Shown here: one piece after another, positions 29,903-39,129 of the stretch
Position numbering within the stretch: the stretch's first letter is position 1
Layout: every line of letters begins with the position of its first letter
Origin: UBA5069 sp963773745
Lineage (GTDB): Bacteria > Chloroflexota > Anaerolineae > Caldilineales > Caldilineaceae
DNA length: 64,000 bases
Assembly: GCA_963773745.1 (NCBI GenBank)
Contig: CAVZCL010000001.1
Span: forward strand, 62,001-126,000
Reading direction: 5' to 3'
Notes under the pieces: generated by a model
What the model was told of the DNA's origin: nothing
Databases searched by the model: none
The model's input: the letters and a program-made list of their open reading frames with translations, nothing else
Made by a program: the position numbers and the translations under genes

Positions 29903-29994
29903 GGTAATTGGTGAAGTGGTAATTGGTGAAGTGCGCGCAGCATGACCACGCACCATTTCACCAATGATCATTTCACCAATGATCATTTCGCCAA
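29903..29994. repeat. 15-bp tandem repeats in inverted arrangement
   Basis: Two exact copies of GGTAATTGGTGAAGT (29903-29932) are followed by two copies plus a partial one of CATTTCACCAATGAT (29953-29994). The second set is the approximate reverse complement of the first, so the region can fold back. It lies between the dehydrogenase stop and the next gene and may serve as a 3' structure. Confidence 0.75.
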
Positions 29995-30042
29995 TCTGCA
30001 ATTGTCGAGCAACGAATCACCTCAACCTCACCATCCGCCTTC

Positions 30043-30843
30043 ATGAACCTTGCCCGCGCCACCAAGCAGAACCTGACCGACTTCTTCCGCTTTCTGGCGC
30101 GGTCGCCTGCCACAGAATACGGTGAGGCAGATGGCATTGCACGCTGGCGCACGCCGCTCGCGCATCCCTGGTTCAACGGGATTCTGTTGCGACGGTCGCC
30201 ACGCGCCGGTGAAATCGAGACGCTGACAGAGGCAATCGCGCCGCTCCGTCACCCCGTCGCCGTCCCCTTCACGCTCTGGATCGAGTGGGATGTCCCCCGT
30301 GCGCCCTGGCAGCCGCTGCTGGAGGCGCTCGGTTTCGCGCACGATCACGGCGCGCCCGGCATGGCTCTCGAGCTTGTTAACTTGCCCGCGCAACTGGCGC
30401 TGCCCGCTGGCTTTTCCATTGCGCCCGTCACCAGCCCAAGTGCACTGCGCACGTGGAGCAACACCTTTGTCGCCGCCTACGAATTGCCCGCGTCCTGGGC
30501 CGACGGCTTCCACGCGCTCTGTGCCGGGCTCGGCCTGGAGCTGCCCGTCGAGCACTTTACGGGCATGCTGGATGGAGAGCCGGTGGCCACCTCCAGCCTC
30601 TTCTACAGCGCAGATGTCGCCGGTGTGCAGTTCGTGGCTACGCTGCCTGCCGCACGCAGGCATGGACTGGGCGGACTCATGACGCTCTTCCCCCTCTACG
30701 CCGCCCGTTCACGAGGCATTTCCGCAGCTGTGCTGCAATCGTCCGAAATGGGCTACAACCTCTACCGCGACCTCGGCTTTATCCATGTGGCGAATGTGGA
30801 CAACGACTACCTTCCCGACGCAGGCGGCGTATTGCACAGTTAA
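30043..30843 (+). CDS. GNAT family N-acetyltransferase
   Basis: A 266-residue protein with a poorly conserved N-terminal half and a C-terminal GNAT domain. The domain shows GEPVATSSLFYSADVAGVQF, the acetyl-CoA loop VATLPAARRHGLGGLM (R-x-x-G-x-G type, about residue 205) and GYNLYRDLGFIHV at the end. It probably transfers an acyl group from CoA to an amine; the substrate is not predictable. It stands alone after a repeat region, and no strong Shine-Dalgarno is seen. Confidence 0.85.
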   Translation: MNLARATKQNLTDFFRFLARSPATEYGEADGIARWRTPLAHPWFNGILLRRSPRAGEIETLTEAIAPLRHPVAVPFTLWIEWDVPRAPWQPLLEALGFAHDHGAPGMALELVNLPAQLALPAGFSIAPVTSPSALRTWSNTFVAAYELPASWADGFHALCAGLGLELPVEHFTGMLDGEPVATSSLFYSADVAGVQFVATLPAARRHGLGGLMTLFPLYAARSRGISAAVLQSSEMGYNLYRDLGFIHVANVDNDYLPDAGGVLHS

Positions 30844-30915
30844 CGGGAGAGTATGAACGCCCGTTTTTTCGATGTGAAGGCGCGACTTCGCTTCGCCCTT
30901 CGCAACCACGCGACG

Positions 30916-30921
30916 TATACT
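30916..30921 (+). promoter_or_regulatory. -10 element (TATACT) 7 bases before a start codon
   Basis: TATACT ends 7 bases before the ATG at 30929, which would place the transcription start at or next to the start codon. No convincing -35 element is present. Confidence 0.45.
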
Positions 30922-30928
30922 ACCCGCC

Positions 30929-31927
30929 ATGAGCTCTGACCTGCGCCGCAAACTCTTCCTCTCCCTCGGCTTTGGCCTCGTTGTCTACGCCGCCGTTGTG
31001 CTGTGGAGCGATTTCGCTTCCCTCAAGGCCGCCCTCACCGACTTTCCCTGGCTCTGGATCATTCCGGTCATCCTGCTGACGCTGGGCAACTATCTGGCGC
31101 GCTTGCTGCGCTGGCACTGGTGGCTGCGCTTGCTGGGCGTGCCCATTCACCTCTACGACACAACGCGCATCTTTGGCATCGGCATGATGATGGTGATGAC
31201 CCCCGGCAAGGCGGGCGAATTGCTCAAGGCGTACATGGTGCGCAACGTGGCCGGAACGCCCATGAGTACAACCGCCCCGACGATTGTGGCCGAGCGCCTC
31301 ATTGACGGGGCAGCCATGATTGTCCTCGCCGGCATTGGCCTCTTTGCCTTTCCCGACCCGCGTGCGCAAAGTGTGGCCGCGCTGGTTGCCGTTGTCTTCG
31401 TGGTGGGGGTGGCGGTCATCCAGTATCGCCCCCTGGCGCTCTGGGTGCTGGCGCTGGGCGAAAGGATACCGGTCGTCAAGAAGTTCGCACATCAGCTCAA
31501 CCAGATGTACGAGAGCTCGTACACGATCTTCAAGCCGCAGCACCTGATACCCGCGCTGCTGATAGGGATTGCGGCTTGGGCCATGGAGGGCGTCGCCTAC
31601 GCCATTGTCCTCATCGGCTTTGGTGCGCCGGCCACTTCCGACACTGTCCTCAAGGCCATCTTCATCTTCAACATCAGCACAGTCATCGGCGCATTGCTGG
31701 CCCTGCCGGGCGGCCTGGGCGGCGTGGAAGGCAGCCTCATCTTTCAGTCGCGCCGGCTGCTGGGGCTCACGTCGGCATCGGCCACAGCTGCTGCGCTGCT
31801 CACCCGCTTCATCACGCTGTGGATGGGCGTCGGCCTCGGCGTAGTCAGCTTTCTGCTCTGGAGCGACCTGCTTGCAGGTTCCGAGGATGCGGAGCCCCCC
31901 GCCGTCGAGCCTGAGGCGAGTGCCTAG
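30929..31927 (+). CDS. Lysylphosphatidylglycerol synthase-type TM protein (UPF0104/YbhN)
   Basis: A 332-residue integral membrane protein with about eight hydrophobic helices. Family blocks are visible: RWHWWLRLLG, the MMVMTPGKAGELLKAYMVR segment, APTIVAERLIDGAAM and a late LPGGLGGVEGSLI. The family covers the flippase-like domain of MprF and related lipid transporters, and also glycosylation-linked proteins such as AglD. It has no soluble transferase domain, so it cannot by itself modify lipids with lysine. A role in lipid or lipid-linked sugar movement is an inference. Confidence 0.85.
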   Translation: MSSDLRRKLFLSLGFGLVVYAAVVLWSDFASLKAALTDFPWLWIIPVILLTLGNYLARLLRWHWWLRLLGVPIHLYDTTRIFGIGMMMVMTPGKAGELLKAYMVRNVAGTPMSTTAPTIVAERLIDGAAMIVLAGIGLFAFPDPRAQSVAALVAVVFVVGVAVIQYRPLALWVLALGERIPVVKKFAHQLNQMYESSYTIFKPQHLIPALLIGIAAWAMEGVAYAIVLIGFGAPATSDTVLKAIFIFNISTVIGALLALPGGLGGVEGSLIFQSRRLLGLTSASATAAALLTRFITLWMGVGLGVVSFLLWSDLLAGSEDAEPPAVEPEASA

Positions 31928-32007
31928 CCGCGCATGACCGCAAGAGAGCCCCTCACGGAAGGCATCACCGCCATGCCAAACAGCCACACCCCACAACCCC
32001 TCCACTC

Positions 32008-32811
32008 ATGATCTGTACAGTTGTTGCGCGCCAACCACTGGGGCGCGCCCTTCTCCTTACAGTTGCGTTCCCCACGCCCAACGAAGCGCCCTCTGTCGCC
32101 GGGCGCTTCTTCATGGCGCGCGTCAGCACGGGCGCGCCGCTGGACAGGCCCTGGGATCCCTACTTGCGCCGCGCGCTCTTTCCTGCAGCGTACGCGCTGC
32201 AGGAGGGCGTGCCGCTCTACACGCTGCTGATTCCCGCCGGCGATGACCCGGGCCACCGCTGGCTCGCCGAGCGCGCGATAGGCGACTCGGTGGATTTGCT
32301 CGGCCCAGCCGGGCAGGGCTTCGGCGCCGGCTTGCACAACCGTGCCCTGCTGCTGGTGGCGGACGTGGCACGCGCCCCGTTACTCTTTCCCCTCATGCAC
32401 GGCGCGCTCGATAGTGGCGCGCGCGTGACGCTGCTCCTGCGCGCCGCCACCAACGCCACAAGCGCACCCTTCCCGCCCGCAACCATCCTGCAGAACCTGC
32501 CCCACGCAGTGGAGGCGCGCGCCGAGCCGGCGCCCGCCTTTGCGGCGGCGCTGGCCGAGCTTTCGCCCTGGGCCGACCACGTTGCCATTGCGCTGGCCGA
32601 CACCGACCCCGACGTCTATGCGGGCGTGGCGCGCGCAATCCGTGCCAACCGCATTCGTGTTGACGCCGGCTTTGCAGAGGTGATGTGGCCAGGCGCCATC
32701 CCCTGCGGGAATGGCGCCTGCCTTGCATGCCTTGCGCCGCTGGCCGGCGGCGGCTTTACGCGCAGTTGCCTTCACGGCCCGGTCTTCGATCTGCTGCGCC
32801 TCGCTCTGTAG
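32008..32811 (+). CDS. PyrK-like dihydroorotate dehydrogenase electron-transfer subunit
   Basis: A 267-residue protein resembling PyrK, which passes electrons from dihydroorotate dehydrogenase B through FAD and a [2Fe-2S] cluster. The C-terminal cluster motif is clear: CGNGACLACLAPL followed by RSCLHGPVF. The NAD/FAD domain is recognisable (LVADVARAPLLFPLMHGAL), but the usual FAD motif RPFSI is replaced by RRALFPAAY, so flavin binding may differ. The pyrD gene lies 2.6 kb away on the other strand. The assignment rests mainly on the cluster motif and the presence of pyrD. Confidence 0.7.
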   Translation: MICTVVARQPLGRALLLTVAFPTPNEAPSVAGRFFMARVSTGAPLDRPWDPYLRRALFPAAYALQEGVPLYTLLIPAGDDPGHRWLAERAIGDSVDLLGPAGQGFGAGLHNRALLLVADVARAPLLFPLMHGALDSGARVTLLLRAATNATSAPFPPATILQNLPHAVEARAEPAPAFAAALAELSPWADHVAIALADTDPDVYAGVARAIRANRIRVDAGFAEVMWPGAIPCGNGACLACLAPLAGGGFTRSCLHGPVFDLLRLAL

Positions 32812-32819
32812 CCCCCTGC

Positions 32820-33374
32820 CTACGCGGGCACCTTCACCGGCGCAAGCAGCGGCAGCACCGTCTGCGCCCACGCCTTGATGGCCGCCCAGTCGCGCTGGTC
32901 GCCCGGCTCCCTTGCAGTTTGCTGCGGATCAATCTCCATATCGTTGGCCAACTCCGCATACTCGGGCGTGTCGCGCTGGATGACGCCACCGAAGTGACCG
33001 ATGATCAACGGTGTAATCCCTGGCGCGGCCGCGCGCAGTGGATCCAGGTAGCCGTCAGCTTCCTTGCGGTGCGCGGGCGTCTCCTCGGCCATGATGCGCG
33101 AGACAACGAACCAGGCAGTCGGCCGTGCAGCCAGTTCAACGGCGAATCGGTGTGCAAAATCAACCGCCTGCTGGCTCAGTTTTCCCACATGCACCGAACT
33201 GCCGAGAACGACGGCTGTGTATGGTTGCAGGTCTGTAACTGCAGCAACCTCACGCACGGTGGTGGTTACACCGGCCTCCAGAAAGACCTGAGCAATTGCT
33301 TCGGCAACCTGGCGCGTTGCACCGCTCCACGACGCATAAGCAATCAATACATTGCCGCCGAAATGGGTCTCCAA
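32820..33374 (-). CDS. Flavodoxin domain protein (HemG-like)
   Basis: A 184-residue protein of the flavodoxin_5 type. The FMN phosphate loop is YASWSGATRQVAEAIA near residue 12, and VVLGSSVHVGKLSQQAVDF is the second FMN loop. Relatives include the protoporphyrinogen oxidase HemG of gamma-proteobacteria and regulatory menaquinone-dependent flavodoxins. It is convergent with the PyrK-like gene and about 260 bases from a related flavodoxin, probably a duplicate. Its electron partner is unknown. Confidence 0.85.
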   Translation of the reverse strand: METHFGGNVLIAYASWSGATRQVAEAIAQVFLEAGVTTTVREVAAVTDLQPYTAVVLGSSVHVGKLSQQAVDFAHRFAVELAARPTAWFVVSRIMAEETPAHRKEADGYLDPLRAAAPGITPLIIGHFGGVIQRDTPEYAELANDMEIDPQQTAREPGDQRDWAAIKAWAQTVLPLLAPVKVPA

Positions 33375-33633
33375 GATTGTCTCCTTTTAGTTGGCCTGCC
33401 TTAGCCGGCGCACCACAGCGTGCGCAGGAGAGCTACGTTGCTCTGCCTGATTGTTGTGCCACACTGTTCCCACAATCAACCGAATGGGTTATGGCGCAGT
33501 TTTGGTGGTGATCTCGATGGCGCATTTTCGCCGCTGCCGGCGGACGCGCAAGTTCGCGCGTTGCCACGGGCGAAAGCGCACGTGCAGCGCCATGCCATCG
33601 CTATACGCAAAGCCTATCCGGCTGCGTCACTTG

Positions 33634-34197
33634 TTAGGCCGTCTGTGCCACCCGCTCCTCGGCAAACCTGGGCAGCAACTCGCCGGCCCACGCGTCGATT
33701 TCGGCCCAGTCGAGCTTGTCGACAGGGGCGCTCTCGGCAACCTTTTTCGCAATTCCTTTGAAGAGTGGGAAGAGCTTGCGGTACTCCTCGCTATCCAGCC
33801 GCACCGCGCCGCCAAAGAGCCCAACGGCGACTGGCTCCACCTGCGGAGATGCAGCGCGTGCGGTGTTCAGGTACTCCATCGCCTTCGCGCGGTTTTCGGG
33901 CGTATCCTCCGCCATCGTCAGCGACATGAGGAACCACGCAACAGGTCTCTGCGCAAGCGCATCGGCAAAGCGCTTGCCAAACCTCACGCTGTGGCCCGCC
34001 AGCTTCCCTGCGTGAACAGAGTGTCCCACAACAACTGCATCGTAAGGCGCTACATCCTTGACCTTGCTTGCCTCTGCAACTGTGACCGAAGCGCCGTCCG
34101 CTTCGAGCCGCTTCGCAACGGCTTCGGCCACCTCCCGCGTAACACCCGTCCATGTGGCATAAACGACAAGCACCTTCATCTGCACGTTTGCGTTCAT
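33634..34197 (-). CDS. Flavodoxin domain protein, paralogue of its neighbour
   Basis: A 187-residue flavodoxin_5-type protein. The start at 34197 follows AGGGAG. The loops YATWTGVTREVAEAVA and VVVGHSVHAGKLAGHSVRFG match those of the gene at 32820-33374 position by position, and both share the WFLMSLTMAEDTPENR/WFVVSRIMAEETPAHR stretch. The two are likely tandem duplicates. Function is probably electron transfer or a HemG-like oxidase role. Confidence 0.85.
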   Translation of the reverse strand: MNANVQMKVLVVYATWTGVTREVAEAVAKRLEADGASVTVAEASKVKDVAPYDAVVVGHSVHAGKLAGHSVRFGKRFADALAQRPVAWFLMSLTMAEDTPENRAKAMEYLNTARAASPQVEPVAVGLFGGAVRLDSEEYRKLFPLFKGIAKKVAESAPVDKLDWAEIDAWAGELLPRFAEERVAQTA

Positions 34198-34369
34198 GAC
34201 TGCTCCCTGGAGTTTGACCCCGATAGATAGTGCAGCGCCAGTAGTCTGCACACGCGCTGCTGTCTACAATGCTGCTCTCTACAATACGGGCTGGCGTGCG
34301 TGAGGTCGCGCTGCGTCTGCGGTAGTGGCTTCTGTTACGGGGGAAAATCGCCGCTGTGCGCGCAATGGT

Positions 34370-35464
34370 TCAGTTGCGCAGCAGTTCGAGCGGGTTGACA
34401 ATGCGGCCAAAGTCGCGGACTTCAAAGTGGAGGTGCGGTCCCGTGGCATTGCCCGTGGAGCCCACCGTGCCAATCACCTGGCCCTGTGCAACGATGTCGC
34501 CTTCGTTAACAAAGATCGTGTCCAGGTGGGCGTAGAGCGTCAGGTAGTCAATCTTGTGGTCAATAATGACAAAGCGCCCGTAGCCCTGGTTGTTCCAGCC
34601 GGCGCGCAGCACCACGCCCCGATCCGACGCGGTGACTGGTGACCCGGGCGGCGCGGCAATGTCGACGGCGCGATGGTCGAAGCGGTAGCCCTGCGTCAGC
34701 AAGCCGTAGGCGGGCCACATAAAGCGCCCGGAGCCGTAGGGCCAGTTTGCCGGCACGGGGCCGCCCACTTCGGCCGTGCGCTCAATGCTGCGTTGCAGCG
34801 CATCCTGCGGGGCTGTATTCGCCGCCTGCGCCAGCATCCATGTGAGAAAGGGCGCGGTCTCGCTGGGCTGGCCGACGACCGCGATGGCATCGAACGACTT
34901 GGCTAGCGCAACCGGCACGCGCACGTAGCGCCCAGCCGCCAGCCCCAGGTCGCTGCCCGAGACGACGCCCGGTAGCGCGTTCCACACCTCACGCGCAATG
35001 GCCTCCGGATCCACACCGTAGACCGCCGCCACGCCAAAGAGAGTATCGCCCGCCTCTGTGCGGTGGCAGAGTGTGCCCTCGGCCATGGGGCGGAGCATGT
35101 CACCAATGACGAGCGGCTCTCCCGGGTCAAAGTCAGGCCGCAGGAGACAGCCCATAGCGTCGACATCCACGCCCATCTCGAGCGCAACCGTCAGCAAGGT
35201 GTCGCCCGCCTTGACCACGTAGACGGTCCCCGTGTCGGCGGCGACGCCCGCACCGGCAGGCGACGGCCCGGGCGTTGGCGTTGCAGTGGGCTGTGTAATG
35301 ACGAGCGTAGGCAGCGCCGCCTGTGCGCGCGCTTGCTGCGGCGGCCCCATGCCAAGCAACGCCGCCAGTGCGAATGCCCCAACTGCGAGCCCCACGCCCA
35401 ACAGTTTTGCACCCCTATCGCACGACCGCTCCACGTCCTTCGGCCCCTCTTCCCTCTGCGGCAT
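34370..35464 (-). CDS. LysM and M23 peptidase protein (LytM-type)
   Basis: A 364-residue exported protein. A TM/signal segment (LLGVGLAVGAFALAALLGMG) and a Thr/Pro linker are followed by two LysM domains (VYVVKAGDTLLTVALEMGV and LCHRTEAGDTLFGVAAVYGV). A C-terminal M23 metallopeptidase domain has HRAVDIAAPPGSPV, YAHLD and the HLHF motif. It probably cuts peptidoglycan cross-bridges or activates other hydrolases. The start at 35464 comes 4 bases after the pyrD stop; the longer frame to 35683 overlaps pyrD. It ends a minus-strand operon with pyrD, an acetyltransferase and a glycosyltransferase. Confidence 0.9.
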   Translation of the reverse strand: MPQREEGPKDVERSCDRGAKLLGVGLAVGAFALAALLGMGPPQQARAQAALPTLVITQPTATPTPGPSPAGAGVAADTGTVYVVKAGDTLLTVALEMGVDVDAMGCLLRPDFDPGEPLVIGDMLRPMAEGTLCHRTEAGDTLFGVAAVYGVDPEAIAREVWNALPGVVSGSDLGLAAGRYVRVPVALAKSFDAIAVVGQPSETAPFLTWMLAQAANTAPQDALQRSIERTAEVGGPVPANWPYGSGRFMWPAYGLLTQGYRFDHRAVDIAAPPGSPVTASDRGVVLRAGWNNQGYGRFVIIDHKIDYLTLYAHLDTIFVNEGDIVAQGQVIGTVGSTGNATGPHLHFEVRDFGRIVNPLELLRN

Positions 35465-35468
35465 CACT

Positions 35469-36452
35469 CTAGTGCGCCACAGGCACCGGCGCGCCCGTCG
35501 GCTGCGTCGCATATGCAGGCTCGCGATGGGCCAGCCCGCGTATCTCGTCGACAGTTGTGCCGTGCGCATCCAGCCACTCACGCAACTCACGATGAATCTC
35601 CGCAATGGCCTCCGGTCCGCGGTAGTATACGGCGCTGCCGACGCCCACGGTCGTTGCGCCGGCCATGAGCATCTCGACAGCATCGCGGCCGCATGTGACG
35701 CCGCCCGTGCCGATGATGGGTACGCCCGGGCAGGCGCGCGCCAGGTCGTAGACCACCTTGAGCGCCACAGGCTTGAGCGCCGGCCCGCTGAGGCCGCCGC
35801 TGCGGTTGGCGAGGATGGGCTGGCCGCTTTCGGCGTCTATCAGCATGCCGGGCATCGTGTTGATGGCGCAGAGCGCGGCTGCGCCCGCATCCACCACGGC
35901 GCGCGCGATGCGCGCGACATTCGGCACATTGGGCGCAAGCTTGACTATGACAGGAATGCCGTCTCGCTCCACAGCGCGCACCACGTTGCGCGTTACCTCA
36001 GCCGCCGCGGCGGCGTCGCTGGCATAGGGATCGCCAAACTCGCTGTGCACATTGGGGCAGGAAATGTTGACCTCAATCGCGTGCGGGCGCGCCGTAGCCA
36101 CGCGCGCCGCTACCGTGCCGAACTCCTCGGGCGGCCCGGCAAAGATGCTCGCAAAGAGGGCCACGCCCAGCGGCTCCAGGCGGCGGCGCGCGGCGTCGAG
36201 CAGTTCCACCTCGGCCTCGACGCCCGGATTGGCCAGCCCAATCGCATTGATGAGGCCGTGACCCCAATCGAGGCAGGTAGGGTTGACGTGACCTGCGCGC
36301 GGCCCGGGTCCGCAGCTTTTCGCAGTGACAGCCCCGCAGCCAAGCTCACCCGCGCGCACCAGCAGGCTCACCGTCGTACCCCAAATGCCGCTCGCCAGCA
36401 CAAGTGGCGACGGCAGGTTGATATCAAGAAACGTCGTGCCAATTTCGGCCAT
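35469..36452 (-). CDS. pyrD: Dihydroorotate dehydrogenase
   Basis: A 327-residue flavoenzyme of pyrimidine synthesis. The class 1 N-terminus (LPSPLVLASGIWG), the FMN region TAKSCGPGPRAGHVNPT and NAIGLANPGVE are present. The active site NISCPNVH with the class-1B catalytic Cys pattern and the C-terminal IIGTGGVTCGRDAVEMLMAGA also appear. This fits a class 1B enzyme, which needs a PyrK partner; a PyrK-like protein is encoded at 32008-32811. It sits between a GNAT gene and the M23 peptidase in one operon. Confidence 0.94.
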   Translation of the reverse strand: MAEIGTTFLDINLPSPLVLASGIWGTTVSLLVRAGELGCGAVTAKSCGPGPRAGHVNPTCLDWGHGLINAIGLANPGVEAEVELLDAARRRLEPLGVALFASIFAGPPEEFGTVAARVATARPHAIEVNISCPNVHSEFGDPYASDAAAAAEVTRNVVRAVERDGIPVIVKLAPNVPNVARIARAVVDAGAAALCAINTMPGMLIDAESGQPILANRSGGLSGPALKPVALKVVYDLARACPGVPIIGTGGVTCGRDAVEMLMAGATTVGVGSAVYYRGPEAIAEIHRELREWLDAHGTTVDEIRGLAHREPAYATQPTGAPVPVAH

Positions 36453-36461
36453 CTCATCTCC

Positions 36462-36992
36462 TCACGCAGGCTGTTCGTCCGTCGCACCCTCTGTTGTCGG
36501 TTCGGGCCCCCAGAACTTCTGAAAGGTGACGCCGTCGAGTGCCTCTTCATAGTAGCTGGGCATGATGTACGCAGCGCGGTAGCCGGCAGCCAGGTAAAAG
36601 AGATAGCCCCCGCGGTTCGTTGTGGGCGTATCCACAAAGATGCCGCGCATGGCATGGCTGCGCGCTGCCCCCTCGGCTGCACCCACGAGAGCAGACGCGA
36701 CGCCACGTCGCTGCCACGCGGGGTGCACCGCCAAACCCTGGATCTGCGCCAACCTGTTCCATGCATTCATCTGCACAAAGATGAAACCGATCATCCCGCT
36801 GCCGCTATCCACAGACACTTCGGCGGCAAGTGCAGCGCGGTCCTCTGCCAACGTGAAGGTGCTCGCGTTTGCGGCCGCCGATTCAACGTACTGCGCATCC
36901 CAGCCGATTTGGTTGAGCATGGAGCGCACGCCGTCGCCATCGGCAGGGACCATGGGGCGTATGCTGAACGACGCAGCCGCAATCTCATTCAT
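36462..36992 (-). CDS. GNAT family N-acetyltransferase
   Basis: A protein of about 176 residues. The ATG at 36992 overlaps the end of the upstream glycosyltransferase gene, and a GGAGAG lies just before it. The GNAT core is clear: GMIGFIFVQMNAWNRLAQIQ, the acetyl-CoA loop VHPAWQRRGVASALVGAAEG and NRGGYLFYLAAGYRAAYIM. The substrate is unknown. Overlap with the glycosyltransferase suggests translational coupling, so it may act on an amino sugar, but this is inference only. Confidence 0.85.
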   Translation of the reverse strand: MNEIAAASFSIRPMVPADGDGVRSMLNQIGWDAQYVESAAANASTFTLAEDRAALAAEVSVDSGSGMIGFIFVQMNAWNRLAQIQGLAVHPAWQRRGVASALVGAAEGAARSHAMRGIFVDTPTTNRGGYLFYLAAGYRAAYIMPSYYEEALDGVTFQKFWGPEPTTEGATDEQPA

Positions 36993-39002
36993 GCTCTCCA
37001 CGATTCTTCACCTCAACTTCGCCCAGCCGCACGCGCTGCCCATCGCCTGAGCGCGCATCGCCCACAGGCAACGCCACGCCATCGGCCGCACTGTAAACAA
37101 CCAGCTCAAGCGCATACGGCCCGTCGGGCAGCCAGGGCGGCGCGGCCAAAGCACCCATTGCCTCGAGCGGGCTGTCGGCCTGGGTAATGAGCTTGCCGTC
37201 GCCATCGTACAGGCGCAGGCTCATGTTCAATGCAGCGAGCCGATCCGGCGCACCGGCCCAAATCAACGCCACGTAGAGCATCTGCCCAGCATCGACCGCT
37301 GCGGACCATGCGGCGTCAGCCAGGCGCACCTGCCCGCCAAAGTCGACCGGGGCGAACCCCTTGCCGGGCGGCGCAACCGGATGGCCGAAGTCGCGCAGCT
37401 CCACCAGGCCAAAGTCTCGCCCGGGAATCGGGCGCGCCTGCGCAAGCGTCGTTTCGGTGTCCAGCCATGCGCGCACAACGCCTTCAGGATCACTCACCGT
37501 ATCATACAACCGGTAGTGCCAGAGGCGGCGGTAGCGTGCCTGCAAATCTGCCAGTCCCGCCGCCGTCTCTTGCGGGCTGATGGCGAAGAAGTCGCTCGCG
37601 GGATTGCCCCAACCGAGCGTTGCATCACCGCCCACGCTGCCGCCGCGCACGAGCGGCACGCTCTCCTCACCCATCGGCAGCGCGAGCGTTGGCTTGGCAT
37701 CAACCAGCCGCACGGCAGTGGCCAGCGGCGGCGGCACAGCGTCGGGCCCATCGCCCGCCTGCGGCCAGTAGACCTCCAGCAGCGGCGTAATCCAGCCGGC
37801 GTTGGCAAAGATAACATCGCCTGGCCGCCACTCGGCCGCGAGTGTGCGCACGGCGGCGCGGTGATCGTCGGCGCGGTAGGCGGGGTCATTCCAGAAGGCG
37901 CGCAGCCCCAGCGCATAAGCGATCAGGAAGAGCGCGCCGGCCGCATAGCCAAGCGGGCGCGAGCGATCAGTTATCCCAACCAGCGCCGCACCGATGATAA
38001 GGGCAAAGGGCGCGCCAAAGGCAAAGAGATAGCGCACGTGGTAGAGCGGCGGCCCCACCAGGCTCACCACAAAGAGCGCCAGAACCGGAAGGCCCACGAG
38101 CGCGAGCAGCGCAATCACGCCCCGGCGCGCCCTGCAAAGCAGCACGGCCAGCGCTGCCACCACGACGGCGGCCAGCGCCCAAAGCCAAAGCGGCCCCACC
38201 GGCGTCTGGCCGATAAGCAGCGCAGCGACCGCCTCCTGCAGCGCCCCCTGCACGGCCCCGGCCGATTGCCACGCCTCGCGCCAGGGCGGCACGGGCGGCT
38301 CGGTGGCCTGCCGCCACAGAATGGGCAGCCACGGCGCGTAGAGCAGCAGCACGGCGGCCTGTGCGCCAACCCAGCCCGCAAAGCGGCCGCGCGCTTGGCC
38401 GCATGACCAGCACAGCCGCGGCGATGGCTGCGATTGAAAACGCAAAGAAGTACAGCGTATAGAGGCCAATGGTGGCGCTTGCCACGTAGACGAGCAACCA
38501 CCGCCACCGGCCTGTCTCAACCCAGCGCAGCGTGGCCCACAAGGCAAGCAGCGCCAGTGCCGCGGCCACCGTGTACATGCGCACTTCCTGCGCGTACCAG
38601 ATGTGCCACGGGATGCACTGCTGCCACGGCCACACCCGCCAGCGCGGCCTTTGCGCCAAGCAGCCGCCGCCCCACCACCCAGAGCAGCGCCAGCACTGCC
38701 ATGCCGGCCGCCACGCTCACCCATGCATAGAGGAATTCGAGGCCATGCGCAGGCGTGGGAAATGCGGCAAGCTGCCAGAGGTGCAGCAGCGCGTAATAGC
38801 CGGGCGGGTGGATGTCTCCGGCCGTGTGCAGCACCATGGCCGCCAACGGTTTCTGCGCCAGCCAGACGCTCACCGCCTCGTCATACCAGAGTGACTCTGC
38901 CCCGAGCTTATAGAGGCGAAGCGCAAATCCCCCGAGCAGGGTGGCAAGCAGGATCAGGCGGTGCGTAGAGGAGGGCGTGCGCGGCGCACGAGAGGCGTCC
39001 AT
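36985..39002 (-). CDS. GT39/ArnT-like membrane glycosyltransferase, two frameshifts
   Basis: About 672 residues with roughly 10-12 TM helices and a C-terminal soluble part. The N-terminal GT-C loop is present: SLWYDEAVSVWLAQKP with the acidic pair, then DIHPPGYYALLHLW. The first shift, near 38615, interrupts HPWHIWYAQEVRMYTVAAAL, and the second lies near 38395. The last 250 residues are a beta-rich extracytoplasmic domain. Family members move a sugar from a polyprenyl-phosphate carrier to a lipid or protein outside the membrane. An extended -10 lies 7 bases before the ATG at 39002. It leads the operon with the GNAT, pyrD and M23 genes. Confidence 0.85.
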
Positions 39003-39009
39003 CAGCGCC

Positions 39010-39018
39010 AGTATAGCA
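39010..39018 (-). promoter_or_regulatory. Extended -10 promoter (TGCTATACT) of the glycosyltransferase operon
   Basis: TGC followed by TATACT on the minus strand; TATACT ends 7 bases before the ATG at 39002, implying a leaderless transcript. No clear -35 element. Confidence 0.55.
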
Positions 39019-39093
39019 TAATCGGCGGCACCACTCGTGGCAGGCAGGCGCAATGGGGTGCATTTCCTTTTGGTGGCACGCCCGCCGCCCACT

Positions 39094-39122
39094 TTGGCAA
39101 AGCATCCCGCCTTCGTTACAAT
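39094..39122 (+). promoter_or_regulatory. Promoter (TTGGCA-17-TACAAT) of the DUF348/G5/3D gene
   Basis: TTGGCA at 39094-39099, a 17-base spacer and TACAAT at 39117-39122. The GTG start at 39130 lies 7 bases further, so the mRNA is probably leaderless. This supports the GTG as start. Confidence 0.7.
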
Positions 39123-39129
39123 CCATCGC

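Noticed and set aside
29903..29994. Possible CRISPR array because of short direct repeats.
   Set aside because: Units are adjacent with no unique spacers, there are only two or three copies on each side, and no cas genes are in the window.
33620..33645. GTTAGGC next to a possible fold-back, which resembles an integron attC core site.
   Set aside because: No matching complementary core at the expected distance, no integrase, and the bases belong to the stop codon region of the flavodoxin gene.
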